A stretch of DNA of 64,000 bases from an uncultured Sphingomonadaceae bacterium (GTDB taxonomy: Bacteria; Pseudomonadota; Alphaproteobacteria; Sphingomonadales; Sphingomonadaceae): the NCBI GenBank assembly GCA_947258815.1, contig CAMYJW010000015.1:62001-126000 (forward strand). The letters run 5' to 3'. Of the stretch, positions 53,035 to 62,723 are shown one piece after another. Both the position numbers and the translations under genes were made by a program. Each line of letters begins with the position of its first letter. Position 1 is the first letter of the stretch. A model generated the notes under the pieces. That model worked only from the letters and a program-made list of their open reading frames with translations. It was not told the origin of the DNA and did not search any database.

Positions 53035-55242
53035 GTGACTTCACCTCAGATCAGCTTCGCAATCGCCTGTTACAATGCCGCGCCTTTTCTTGCGCAGGCG
53101 GTAGAATCGGCACTGGCGCAAGATGGCGTATCGCTCGAAGTCCTGATTGTTGACGACCATTCGACCGATAACAGCGTGGCGATCGCCCAGGCGTTTGCCG
53201 ATCGGGATTCGCGGGTGCGCATTTTGCAAACGCCCATGAATATGGGGCCCGCCGGCGCGCGCAACGTGGCTTTGGCCGAGAGCCGCGGTGATTGGTTTGC
53301 AATACTGGACGGCGATGATTTCCTGCATCCCGATCGCAGCCTGCAGTTGCTGGCAGAGGCAGAAAAGTCTCAGGCCGATGTGATTGCCGATGACTTGCTG
53401 ATTTTTGACGAAAGTGGCGCTGCCGACCCGCAGCTTTTTCTCGACAGAGCGCGGGGCAGCGCGGAAAACTGGATCGATCTGCCCGGCTATCTTGCCGAAA
53501 CCAGAATGTTCGGCCGTCGCCCTAATCTGGGCTTTCTGAAGCCGATGTATCGCAAGTCTTTCCTCAGCGAGCACGCCATTCGATATGATGAAAGCCTGCG
53601 CATTGCCGAAGATGATGCGCTTGCCATTGCCGCGCTTGTTGCAGGCGCGCGGTATCGCCTGATGCCCAAACCGTATTACTTTTACCGAAAGCACAGCAGT
53701 TCTATCTCGCACCGCCTTTCCGGCAATGACGCTGCCAGGATGCTCGATGCGAGCGAAAAACTGCAGCGCAGGATGGCGGATAATCCTGACGCCGCAGCGC
53801 AGTTCGCGATCCGTCATCGCTCAACCGTCAACGCATGGGCGTTCGCCGAAACGCTTGATGCGCTCAAAGCGGGGCATCTGCCAAAAGCCCTTGGCCTGAT
53901 CGCCCGTCATCCCCGATCCTGGCCGCTTTTCAGATCGCCGGTGATCGCAGCGCTGCGCAGGATTGGCCGGAAGCTTCGCCCGCCAAAACCTGTGCCGGAG
54001 CCAGACCCGAATGGCGTGCTGCTGATAAGCCGCCAGCGGATTATCGGGCCGACCAACGGCAGTTCAAGCTATATCATCGCAATTGCGCAGGCGTTTCGCA
54101 AATGGGGCATGGCATGCCATCTGGTGCAGCCCACCGGACGGGTCTTCGGACGTACACCGTTTTTCAGGCTGATGCCGGAAATGGATATCTTCAGTTCGGT
54201 CAGTGTGTTCAAGAGCTTGCGGGTGGGGCGCTGGCTTATCGCGCGCGACCCGCATGTCTGGTGGGCGGCGGCGCAAGGAGTTCTTGCAAGAATACTGCGC
54301 AAGTTGGGCTTTTCCGGCGGTCTGGCAGAGGACAAAGTGGTTCCCCCATCGATCAGTTTGCCTTGGGAACGTGCGGAACTGTTGTATGTTGCCAGACAGT
54401 CCGGCCTCGGCAAGGGCGCGTTCATCGCCGACTATCTTTTTCAGAGCGCCGCGCTGCCCTATCTGCTGTCGCCCGGTGTCCCGACCGCAATTGTCATGCA
54501 CGATCTGTTTCATGCTCGCGCGGCGCAATTCGGGGATGGCCGGAGCAGCGACAGCGTGGCGCAGGTTGAGGCGGCGGACGAGATTCGTATGTTGGGGCAG
54601 GCCAACGCGGTGATCGCCATTCAGGCAGAGGAAGCCGCGTTCGTATCCGCAAACGTGCCCGATACGCAGGCATTGCTGGTGCCGATGCCTGCTTTTCCCG
54701 TGTCGCGCGGCCAAAGTGGCAATGGCGAGAATTTGCTGTTCGTGGGAAGCAATACGGCACCCAATATCATCGCACTTCAGTGGTTTTTCGAGAACGTGTG
54801 GGATGAAGTTCTGGCGCACAGGCCATACACTGTTCTTGACATAGCCGGTTCGGTCTCGCGCGCGTTCGACACCGCGCCAAAAGGGGTTCGTTTTCACGGT
54901 ATCGTGCCCGATCTTTCACCGATGTATGAACATGCCGGCATAGTGCTTTCGCCCCTCAAGCAAGGCAGCGGTCTGAAGATAAAACTCATCGAAGCGCTGG
55001 CGAAAGGGAAAGCGTGTGTGGTGACATCCGTCACATTGCAGGGTGTGGAGGAGCAATTGGGGCCGGCTGTGCTGAAAGCCGATACGCCTGGTGAATTCGC
55101 CGCTGCAATTGCTTTGCTACAGGACGATGAGGCGATGCGCCGCGATCTGGCGGATCGCGGACTTGCGGCGGTGAATGCGCAGTTTGGGCCAGACCGATGT
55201 TTCGCACCGCTCAGGGATTGGATGGCATCGGCGGCTTCGTGA
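53035..55242 (+). CDS. bifunctional glycosyltransferase (GT2 + GT4-like)
   Basis: About 735 residues. N-terminal GT2 domain: ISFAIACYNAAPFLAQAVES, VLIVDDHSTDN, ILDGDDFLHPD (DxD), AEDDALAIAAL. C-terminal half is a GT-B fold of GT4 type: NLLFVGSNTAPNIIALQWFF, then LSPLKQGSGLKIKLIEALA, the donor-binding Glu block. It probably adds two successive sugars of the repeat unit. GTG 53035 is chosen since homology begins immediately after it. The 3' end overlaps the convergent GH16 gene by 32 bp. Confidence 0.87.
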   Translation: MTSPQISFAIACYNAAPFLAQAVESALAQDGVSLEVLIVDDHSTDNSVAIAQAFADRDSRVRILQTPMNMGPAGARNVALAESRGDWFAILDGDDFLHPDRSLQLLAEAEKSQADVIADDLLIFDESGAADPQLFLDRARGSAENWIDLPGYLAETRMFGRRPNLGFLKPMYRKSFLSEHAIRYDESLRIAEDDALAIAALVAGARYRLMPKPYYFYRKHSSSISHRLSGNDAARMLDASEKLQRRMADNPDAAAQFAIRHRSTVNAWAFAETLDALKAGHLPKALGLIARHPRSWPLFRSPVIAALRRIGRKLRPPKPVPEPDPNGVLLISRQRIIGPTNGSSSYIIAIAQAFRKWGMACHLVQPTGRVFGRTPFFRLMPEMDIFSSVSVFKSLRVGRWLIARDPHVWWAAAQGVLARILRKLGFSGGLAEDKVVPPSISLPWERAELLYVARQSGLGKGAFIADYLFQSAALPYLLSPGVPTAIVMHDLFHARAAQFGDGRSSDSVAQVEAADEIRMLGQANAVIAIQAEEAAFVSANVPDTQALLVPMPAFPVSRGQSGNGENLLFVGSNTAPNIIALQWFFENVWDEVLAHRPYTVLDIAGSVSRAFDTAPKGVRFHGIVPDLSPMYEHAGIVLSPLKQGSGLKIKLIEALAKGKACVVTSVTLQGVEEQLGPAVLKADTPGEFAAAIALLQDDEAMRRDLADRGLAAVNAQFGPDRCFAPLRDWMASAAS

Positions 55243-56152
55243 AACGCCAGGCGCGGATGTAATCGATATCCATCGTGACGGGAAATTCCACGCTCTCGTC
55301 CGGGTAGCCCGGCCAGGCACCGCCAACGCCAAGGTTCGCCAGAATGTACATTGGCTGTGTCATGTCGGCAGGGGTGAGAATAGACGCGGTTTTCTTGCCG
55401 TCTATGTAGTAATCGACCCGATCGGGCAGCCACAGCGCGCCATAGACGTGGAATTGCCGGGCCGTGCCTTCCATTCGCGCCTTGAGGGTCGTGGCTTTGG
55501 GGTCAAACCTTGAATGGATGCTTTGAAAAATCATGTGCGGCTTGTCGCCATGAGCTTCGAGGATATCGATTTCGGGCGGCCAGCCGCCATCCTCGGGAAG
55601 CAGCCAGAATACCGGCCAGAGCCCTTTGCCGGATGACCATCGGGCGCGCATTTCGAAGTATCCGTATTTCTGGACATAGCCGCCGCGCGTTGAGATAAGC
55701 CCCGAACTGTATCTCAGCTGCTTGCGCCCCAGTTCCTGGAAATAGGGTGGTTGCATCGCGGTATCGCGCATGACCAGAGCAAGCGCCTCGGCTGAAAGCG
55801 GGGCTGCCGTGATGGTCAGCAGTCCCCCTTCGAGATGGAAAGGGTCTATTCCCAGATTAAGGTAATCCTTGTCGAAATAGACTTGCGCTTCTCCGCTTCG
55901 GATCAGGGTGCGCTTGATGACCTGCGGGTTTTCAAGATCCCGGTCAGCATAGACATGGATCCATGTATCCGTGTCGAGCGAAACGCCATCGAACTCGTCG
56001 TTGAATGCCAGTTCAAACTCATACCCGGGGGGAGGGCCGGGATGTTGGTCGATGGTATCGGGTTCACCTCCAAATAACATCACGCGAAATGATGCGGTAA
56101 TCGCAATTGCGATGGCGATCAGAAGAGAGATCTGAAAATAGATACTGCGCAT
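55211..56152 (-). CDS. membrane-anchored GH16 glycanase (ExoK-like)
   Basis: 313 residues: an N-terminal hydrophobic helix (IYFQISLLIAIAIAITASFR) that may be an uncleaved anchor or a signal peptide, then a GH16 domain with catalytic E194-I-D-I-L-E199. It would cleave beta-linked glycan in the periplasm, as ExoK does for succinoglycan. It is third in a minus-strand run after the tyrosine autokinase and outer-membrane barrel genes, so it is likely co-expressed with export. Unlike the RTX-type GH16, this one uses the Sec route. Confidence 0.9.
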   Translation of the reverse strand: MRSIYFQISLLIAIAIAITASFRVMLFGGEPDTIDQHPGPPPGYEFELAFNDEFDGVSLDTDTWIHVYADRDLENPQVIKRTLIRSGEAQVYFDKDYLNLGIDPFHLEGGLLTITAAPLSAEALALVMRDTAMQPPYFQELGRKQLRYSSGLISTRGGYVQKYGYFEMRARWSSGKGLWPVFWLLPEDGGWPPEIDILEAHGDKPHMIFQSIHSRFDPKATTLKARMEGTARQFHVYGALWLPDRVDYYIDGKKTASILTPADMTQPMYILANLGVGGAWPGYPDESVEFPVTMDIDYIRAWRFTKPPMPSNP

Positions 56153-56290
56153 CGTTTCATCCTGCCCGCTGGGACACTGGTGTAATGGGCGCGGCGCTTC
56201 GCTTGCGCGCTAACGCGCGGTGAAAAAGTTTGCGCCATTCAAACCGGGCAATCCTGTTTTAGCGCAACCCGGCCCGCCGGAACCCGATGA

Positions 56291-57571
56291 TCAGAACCGT
56301 GCCGAAATGCCAAACAGGAAGGTGTTTCGTGAAAACCGAAGGCTTTGCTGCGAGGATCTTCGCGCAGAATGCCCCAGCTCGGCAGACAGCTCTATCATCG
56401 CGTTAAGGTGATATCGCACGCCCAGTTCGCCGGAAAATTCGCGGCTGCCGATGGCGTCTCCAACCGGAGATATCCAGGCATAGCGCAGATCGCCATATGC
56501 GATCAGCGGGCGGAGAAATTCATGGACGATGCCGAAACGAAACTCGTCTCTCAGGTTTCCGGCGGTGTTGATGGAAACGGTTTCGTCCAGCCGCCTCTCC
56601 GCGTTGAGGGACAGGTTAGTCAGCGGCGTGATCCGCCAGTCAAGATTGGCGAAGTATGAAAAATTGCCGACATCGCGAACCCCGGGATCGAGATAATCGA
56701 GGTCCAGATATCCGATGCGCAGCGTGCCGGACAAAAGCTCGGTGACGTCGCGCTCGATGCCGACTTCGATCCGCTTGCCGTCAACGCTGCGATCTCTTGG
56801 GGCAATGCCGTTGATCGGCGGCGCATCGAAGCGCAGGTCATAGCGCCGCCGCTGTATTTCGCCCTGAATGACAAAAATCGTGCTGCCATGCATTTCATAC
56901 CCGGCATTGGCGCGTAGCAGCATGAGATCGAAACTTCTGGTCTTTCCCGGCAACAGCACACCGTTCAGGTTGGCGTCCTGATAGGCATAATCGCGATATT
57001 CCCCGGTCAGGCTGAGCCGTGCGCGATTGAAGCGGTGGCGTGCCGCCAGGGAAAAGCGTGAAAGATCATAAACCGGCCGGTCATCCGCCTCACGCAGGCT
57101 GTCGATGTTTCTGCGGTTTTCGGCAATCCGATCCAAACCGGCGGTTGCCTCCAGCGATGTCTCGCGCGTTATATCGAACCGGCCGATCGCTTTTGCCGCA
57201 TACTCGGAGACGCTTTCCGAACCCGTCTCGGCATACTCACTGCGGGTAAAGCGCGCCGATGCGCCCAGAAAATGGCGCGAAAAGTTTGACCTGACCGAGA
57301 CCGAAGGTTCGAGTTTGAAATAGACGTCCGATGTCTTGTCTGTGTCAGATGCAAAGATATTGTCATCGTATGCGATGCGGGCCGAAACTTCCGGGTCGAT
57401 CAGGAAACTCCCGACGGAGATGTACTCCGGCCGATGGTTCTGGCGTTCGCGGTCTTCGACCGAGAGGGCCCCTTGCGATTGTTGTGCCTGTGCCAGAGCC
57501 TGGCTTCCAGCCGATGCAAGGATTACGGCCGCGATTACGCGGCTCACGGCGAAGAGGCGGGGTCTGCTCAT
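56291..57571 (-). CDS. outer-membrane beta-barrel of polysaccharide export (BBP2_2-like)
   Basis: 426 residues from ATG 57571: signal peptide ending ALAQAQ, then amphipathic beta-strands to a terminal Phe (FRNTFLFGISARF pattern near the end). It begins EYISVGSFLIDPEVSARIAY, DDNIFASD, the usual opening of putative beta-barrel porin 2 (PF10082) proteins. Such barrels accompany Wzc-type kinases in several polysaccharide loci (VpsM-like), possibly as the outer-membrane pore for OPX proteins lacking one. It starts 31 bp after the autokinase stop, so it is in the same operon. Confidence 0.82.
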   Translation of the reverse strand: MSRPRLFAVSRVIAAVILASAGSQALAQAQQSQGALSVEDRERQNHRPEYISVGSFLIDPEVSARIAYDDNIFASDTDKTSDVYFKLEPSVSVRSNFSRHFLGASARFTRSEYAETGSESVSEYAAKAIGRFDITRETSLEATAGLDRIAENRRNIDSLREADDRPVYDLSRFSLAARHRFNRARLSLTGEYRDYAYQDANLNGVLLPGKTRSFDLMLLRANAGYEMHGSTIFVIQGEIQRRRYDLRFDAPPINGIAPRDRSVDGKRIEVGIERDVTELLSGTLRIGYLDLDYLDPGVRDVGNFSYFANLDWRITPLTNLSLNAERRLDETVSINTAGNLRDEFRFGIVHEFLRPLIAYGDLRYAWISPVGDAIGSREFSGELGVRYHLNAMIELSAELGHSARRSSQQSLRFSRNTFLFGISARF

Positions 57572-57602
57572 AATTTCTTTGAAACCAGCATCATGATCCG
57601 CC

Positions 57603-59768
57603 TCAGTTCCGATAATATCCGGCCAGCTTCTTGTCGTAGGCGTAGGATTCGATGTCGTCGCTTCCGGCATATTTTTTCACGTCAACCTTGGTCAGCGCGA
57701 CACCGCTGACCTTTGCCGAAACGTCGAGCAGCGCATTAAGCGCCAGATCGCACGCGCGCAGCGGGGTGGAGTTCCACCGGGCGATCATCAGCACCCGGTC
57801 CGCGCAGGCGGCAACGATGCGGGAATCGGCAACGCCAAGCACCGGTGCGGTATCGATAACGATGACATTGAACGTTTTTTTCAGCTCGGTGATGAGGTTC
57901 GAAACAACATCGGCGTTCAGCGGGTCGATCATATCTTCGGGCGTCACCGTAGCGCCCAGTACGAAAAGGCCGCTCGGCTCATCGAAATAGAGCGCCTCTT
58001 CGAGAGACTTTGACCCGTCGAGATACTCATACAATCCGGTATGGCCTGCAGGCAGAACCAGTTCGCTGGCACCGCGCCGCCGCAAATCGCAATCGATCAG
58101 CACAGTCGGCACACCTGATAGCGCCGAGGTGCGCGCCAGGCAGACCGAAGTTGTCGTCTTGCCTTCCTGCGGCAGTGCGGAGGTGATCGCCAGCGCTCTT
58201 GGAGATCGTCGTTGCCCCTGATTGCCCAGCAGAAGAAACGCGCGCAGATTTCTGAGCGATTCAGTAAATGCGGAGTGGGGCCTGGAAAGCAGATACTCGT
58301 GCGGCGGTTCGGTGGCTCTAATTCCGTCAAGCGTCGATTGCAGGTCTGGAACGGCCCCCGCATATCGCACTTTCAGCCGCCGTTCGACATCGGTTCGGGT
58401 CCGCAGGCCGCCTTGCAGATATTCAACGCATCCGATCGTGAGCAAGCCCGCGGCCAGACCTGCGACTGGTGCGAATACAAGCGCGAGCATCCAGTTGGGC
58501 TGGAACGGTTGTTTGGGCGCGAAGGCCTGCTGCGCCACCCGGCTGTCGGCCTGTTGCAGGCCTTGTTGGGCGCTGGTCTCATGCAGTCGGTTGAGGAACC
58601 TCTGGTAAACGGCCTTTGCCGCTTCGGCCTTGCGTTCCAGTTCCAGAAGACCGACTTGCGCGGCATTGTTGTTGGCCAGCGTTGATGTGGAGTTGCGGCG
58701 ACTGGCCTTCAACGAGGCGAGCCGCGAAGATGCCACTTGCACATCGGCGCTGAGGTTCGAAAGAATCCGGTTGATCTCTTTCTGAATCTGGGTGCGAATG
58801 GCGCTCAGTTCACTTTTGGACTTGATCAGGTCCGGGTAACGGGGGCCGTAAGTCGATTCAAGCTGGGCAACTTCGGCGCTCAGCGCCGCTTCGCGAGAGC
58901 GCAGGCTGCCGATCGTGCCAGACCCAAGTGCTGCGCCGACATCCGCCCCGCCGCCGCCGCGCGCCATCTGGTTTCGCGCGGCTGAGAGCCTCCCTTGCCG
59001 TTCGGCGAGTTCGGCTTCCGCCTGCGCCACCTGCTGATCGAGATTGGATATCTCCTGCTCGGCCATTGTCTTGCTGGAATCGCTGGTCAGCAGTCCATAC
59101 TGAATTCGGTATTGCTGAAGCGCCTGATCCGCGGCTTTGGCGTCCTGTTCCAGTTCCGCGGCGCGTGAGCGCAACCAGTCATCGGCTTTCTGGTTGGCGT
59201 TGAGTTTGGCATCGCGTTCTGACTGAACGAACTGCGAAACCCACAGATTGGCGACCGAAGCCGCTTCCTTTGCTGAAGTCGATTTTGCGTTCACATCTAT
59301 GACGTATGTTGCCCCGACCCGTGCAATATCGATCTGTTTCTTCAGGCGATCGGCGAGGTCGCCAATACTTGCCTTGTCGGTCGGCAGCCCCGTTGTTGCT
59401 GCATATTGTTGCGCCACGGTCCGCGCGAGATCGGGAGAGTTCATCAAACGAACCTTGGTGTCGACTACGTCGGAATTTTGCGGGAGATCCGGCGAAACCG
59501 CCTTCACATCCACAACCTGATCCTCTTTTGGAACAACAAGAAGGCTCGCCGTGGCGCTGTAAAGCGGGGTCAGGCTGGCGGTCCAGCCGATGATCACGGC
59601 AACCGTCAGGACGAATGCGATCAGGAAATAGAGCAGATTACGGCGAAACACCGCCCACATCTGGCGCGGATCGGGCAGCAGATCGCGCAATGAGGGAAGC
59701 CGCGCCCCTCCGTCCGATTCGCTCTGGTAAGCAGGTGATACCATTTGACCAACAGACTCCTCGTTCAT
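57603..59768 (-). CDS. polysaccharide co-polymerase/tyrosine autokinase (Wzc/GumC-like BY-kinase)
   Basis: 721 residues from ATG 59768. Wzz domain with two membrane helices (first LLYFLIAFVLTVAVIIGWTA), a long periplasmic coiled coil, GNVR motif region near FQPNWMLALVFAPVAG, then the kinase: Walker A PQEGKTTT (K537), A' VLIDCD (D559, D561), Walker B VIVIDTAP (D639). The Tyr cluster at the C-terminus is Y700, Y709, Y711, Y718, Y719. It controls chain length and export by cyclic oligomerisation and autophosphorylation. First gene of the kinase-barrel-GH16 run. Confidence 0.95.
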   Translation of the reverse strand: MNEESVGQMVSPAYQSESDGGARLPSLRDLLPDPRQMWAVFRRNLLYFLIAFVLTVAVIIGWTASLTPLYSATASLLVVPKEDQVVDVKAVSPDLPQNSDVVDTKVRLMNSPDLARTVAQQYAATTGLPTDKASIGDLADRLKKQIDIARVGATYVIDVNAKSTSAKEAASVANLWVSQFVQSERDAKLNANQKADDWLRSRAAELEQDAKAADQALQQYRIQYGLLTSDSSKTMAEQEISNLDQQVAQAEAELAERQGRLSAARNQMARGGGGADVGAALGSGTIGSLRSREAALSAEVAQLESTYGPRYPDLIKSKSELSAIRTQIQKEINRILSNLSADVQVASSRLASLKASRRNSTSTLANNNAAQVGLLELERKAEAAKAVYQRFLNRLHETSAQQGLQQADSRVAQQAFAPKQPFQPNWMLALVFAPVAGLAAGLLTIGCVEYLQGGLRTRTDVERRLKVRYAGAVPDLQSTLDGIRATEPPHEYLLSRPHSAFTESLRNLRAFLLLGNQGQRRSPRALAITSALPQEGKTTTSVCLARTSALSGVPTVLIDCDLRRRGASELVLPAGHTGLYEYLDGSKSLEEALYFDEPSGLFVLGATVTPEDMIDPLNADVVSNLITELKKTFNVIVIDTAPVLGVADSRIVAACADRVLMIARWNSTPLRACDLALNALLDVSAKVSGVALTKVDVKKYAGSDDIESYAYDKKLAGYYRN

Positions 59769-60045
59769 GAGCGCCAACCAATCGCGCGCGCGAATGCCGA
59801 TGTTTTGTTTTTCGATGTGTTGTTTTCGGCTGCAAATACTGCACTTGTATTGCATGCGTTGCTCGCGCTGGTTTGCGTGAATCTGAAAACGCCTGACAGC
59901 GCGGGCGCACCGCAATACTTGTGCTGCGCCTTCGGGTATCTCGCGCCTGCTGATCGGGTTGTCACTTGTGATTTACACGGCATTTTCTTGTCCCGTCTCT
60001 TCGCATCGGTCCAGCGAATATTTGACGATGGATGTTCATCGCCAT

Positions 60046-61710
60046 TTAGGTTTTTGCAATTTCGTTACAGGCCCTTGCAGTCAGCGCCATGATGGTGAGG
60101 GTTGGGTTCTGGATGCCTTCCGAAGGAAAGACCGATCCATCGATCACGTAAACGCCGGGTGCATCCCAGCACTGATTGAAGGGATCAACGACACTGCTGG
60201 ACGGATCGTCGCCCATTCGCGCCGTGCCCACTTCGTGGATCGCCGCGCCCGGCGTGCCCGAGCCTTCCGAAATCTGGTTCAGTTTCACGTCTGTCAGCGC
60301 GGCTATTTCCTTGAGCGCAGCCGTCTGATCCGCAGCAAGCGCACGTTCCTGCGGCGAATGGCTGGCATGAATGGAGAGGATCGGGATCCCCCACGCATCG
60401 CGCCGGTCGCTCAGCGCAACGTGGTTTTCCTTCCGTGGCAGCATTTCGGCATCCGCAATCGCGGTGAAATAGGATCTGTCTCCGGCACCCGGAGAGCGAT
60501 AGACGCGGACGCCAAATCCGCGCTTCTCGCTCACTTTATCGTCATTGCGCGATTCAAAACGCGGCAGATAGATGCACCGGCCCGTCTCCGCCGCGGAACT
60601 TTGCGTTTCGATCTTTGCGCCGATGCCTTCGACCTTGATCGAAACATGATCCATCAGGAATTTTCCAAGGGCGCCGGATCGCGCGCCAATTCCGCCCGGG
60701 TGTTTATCGCTGTTAGATGCCAGCAGAATGCGCGTGGATTCAAGCGTCGACGCCGCCAAAAGCAGATGCGGTGCGGATGCTTCGTGGCGCTGCCCGGACG
60801 CTACATCGTGAAAGACGACGGAGGGCCCGGTGGTCGCATTGCGTGGCACAACGTGGCTGGCGATCGCCCCGGTGCGGCAACTGAGCCGCCCGGTCCTCGC
60901 CGCCTGATCCAGTGCGGGCATCGGCGGCGCAAAACGGCCGAGCATAGGCACGACGCCGCTATAACGTGTCGTGATCGTGTCTATCAGATCCCGTTCCGCG
61001 GCATCTGGCTTGCGGTGAAACGCAATGTGACTGTCGGGCACCCACTCGCTGTGTTCCTGCGCGCCTGAAATACCCAGTCTGCGTTCAACCAGTTCATACC
61101 AGGGATCGAGCGCATCCGGCTCAAAAGGCCAGGGCGGTGCCAGGCCGTCAACGGGGCGGAAATCGCGCGTGCCGTGCCGCAAATACTGCCTGCCGTGCGC
61201 GGGAACGGCCATGCGCCCGCCCAGTCCGCGCGCGCGTATCCATTTGAATGCCTCGTCGGCCGGAGTTTCATAAGGATTGTCGAGATCATCGACAAACAGC
61301 TCGGGGGCCGTGATCCACGCATAACACTGTGACTGGATCGGTTGCCGCATGCGGCCCAGAAGTCGCAGCAGTTTTTCACCGCGCCAGATTATCCCGTGCG
61401 GAAGGACACGAAGGAGCCGCGGATCGGCGATGGCGGCAACCGCCGCAGCAATCGCCCTGTAACCCGGTGCGCTCCAGATCGATTTGCGATAACCCGCGTC
61501 AAGCACGAGAACACGCATGCCGGCTTCGCAAAGCAGCGCCGCAGCAAGACCACCTGCTGCGCCCGCGCCAACCACAACCGCGTCAAAGGCGGTCTGATCA
61601 GTCGCCTTTTCAATCGAGGTTGCGCTGACCGCGCTTTCAAGAGCCGGAGTGAACAAAGCGCCTCCTATAAACTCATAGAATTCCAATCTATGTTGCAGAG
61701 CAGCAAACAT
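60046..61710 (-). CDS. GMC-family FAD oxidoreductase
   Basis: 554 residues from ATG 61710. FAD-binding VVVGAGAAGGLAAALLCEAG, then LDAGYRKS; late motifs HEVGTARMGDD and PGVYVIDGSVFPSEGIQNPT with the active-site region typical of sugar/alcohol oxidoreductases. The family oxidises alcohols or sugar hydroxyls. It has no signal peptide, so it is probably cytoplasmic. It is divergent from an aldo-keto reductase with a 41-bp gap. Inside a polysaccharide locus the pair could oxidise and reduce a sugar precursor to make an unusual residue. Confidence 0.88.
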   Translation of the reverse strand: MFAALQHRLEFYEFIGGALFTPALESAVSATSIEKATDQTAFDAVVVGAGAAGGLAAALLCEAGMRVLVLDAGYRKSIWSAPGYRAIAAAVAAIADPRLLRVLPHGIIWRGEKLLRLLGRMRQPIQSQCYAWITAPELFVDDLDNPYETPADEAFKWIRARGLGGRMAVPAHGRQYLRHGTRDFRPVDGLAPPWPFEPDALDPWYELVERRLGISGAQEHSEWVPDSHIAFHRKPDAAERDLIDTITTRYSGVVPMLGRFAPPMPALDQAARTGRLSCRTGAIASHVVPRNATTGPSVVFHDVASGQRHEASAPHLLLAASTLESTRILLASNSDKHPGGIGARSGALGKFLMDHVSIKVEGIGAKIETQSSAAETGRCIYLPRFESRNDDKVSEKRGFGVRVYRSPGAGDRSYFTAIADAEMLPRKENHVALSDRRDAWGIPILSIHASHSPQERALAADQTAALKEIAALTDVKLNQISEGSGTPGAAIHEVGTARMGDDPSSSVVDPFNQCWDAPGVYVIDGSVFPSEGIQNPTLTIMALTARACNEIAKT

Positions 61711-61751
61711 TATGCAAGGTCGCAGTTCAACTCCCGCGAGGCACTTGGTCC

Positions 61752-62723
61752 ATGGTCGACAAGGCAGACAGCGCGCATCTGGGTTTCGGCAGCGGGAACC
61801 TTTATGGTGGCAAAGATCGCGCCCGTTCACTCGCGCTGATACGCGCCGCGCTGGATTCGGGAATCGCGTGGATCGATACCGCGCCGCTTTATGGCCATGG
61901 CGCCGCCGAAGGAATCGTCGGAGAGGCGATAGCCGGGCGTAGGGATGATATCGTGCTGGTAAGCAAAGTCGGGGTGGAGCCGACGCACATCACGTTTTCT
62001 CATCGTGTCCGTTCAAAAATATCATCAGTTTTTCAGCATGTTCCGGGTGGCGGTGCCATGTTCACGCCGCCGCCGCCACTGCGTCCGCAGTTTCATTGTT
62101 TCGAGCCGGACGATGTTCGCCGGAGTGTCGAGCGCAGCTTGATCGCACTTGGAACGGATCGGCTTGATTACCTGCTTTTGCATGAGGTTAAGGCGGAGGA
62201 CGCATTGCGTGAGGCGCTACGCGATCAACTCGCTGCGTTGCGATCGGAAGGTAAGATTGTCGCTTACGGAACCGCCACGCAGCCGGATGCGACGTGCGCG
62301 ATTGCCGCCTCCGACAGGGCCGGAGAATGCGCTTTGTTTCAGGTTCCGAAAGAGGGTTTTTCCGATGTGCATGCTGCGATGCAGCGCGATTCGGGCGCCG
62401 GGATCGTCATGCATTCGATTCTTGGAGGTGGGTTGGGGCGCGTCTTGCAGGCTCTGAAATCAGACGATGCAGTCAGAAGGTTTGCTGTCGATCTTTCGGT
62501 TGACCCGGACCACCCGGACCTTGCGAGCCGGCTCATGGCATACTGGTTGATGCACGAGCGGGTTCGTGCGGTCCTTTTTTCGACGACACAGGTCGAACGT
62601 GTTCGCCTGATGGCTGGCGCGCGGAACATTCCGGCTGTGGACGCGCGGGCGGGCGCGCTCCTGCTGGAGAAGGCGTTGGAATACCTGGCCGGGAACTCCG
62701 GGCCGGGTAGGCGCTGCGACTGA
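61752..62723 (+). CDS. aldo-keto reductase
   Basis: 323 residues of AKR fold. The catalytic tetrad is D42, Y47 (IDTAPLYGHG), K72 (LVSKVG) and H144 (YLLLHEV). It reduces carbonyls with NADPH. The start is ATG 61752. The late region is shorter and more divergent than in classical AKRs. A shared short divergent promoter region with the GMC gene suggests joint control; the paired chemistry (oxidation plus reduction) suggests sugar epimerisation or deoxy-sugar formation, which is inference. Confidence 0.88.
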   Translation: MVDKADSAHLGFGSGNLYGGKDRARSLALIRAALDSGIAWIDTAPLYGHGAAEGIVGEAIAGRRDDIVLVSKVGVEPTHITFSHRVRSKISSVFQHVPGGGAMFTPPPPLRPQFHCFEPDDVRRSVERSLIALGTDRLDYLLLHEVKAEDALREALRDQLAALRSEGKIVAYGTATQPDATCAIAASDRAGECALFQVPKEGFSDVHAAMQRDSGAGIVMHSILGGGLGRVLQALKSDDAVRRFAVDLSVDPDHPDLASRLMAYWLMHERVRAVLFSTTQVERVRLMAGARNIPAVDARAGALLLEKALEYLAGNSGPGRRCD

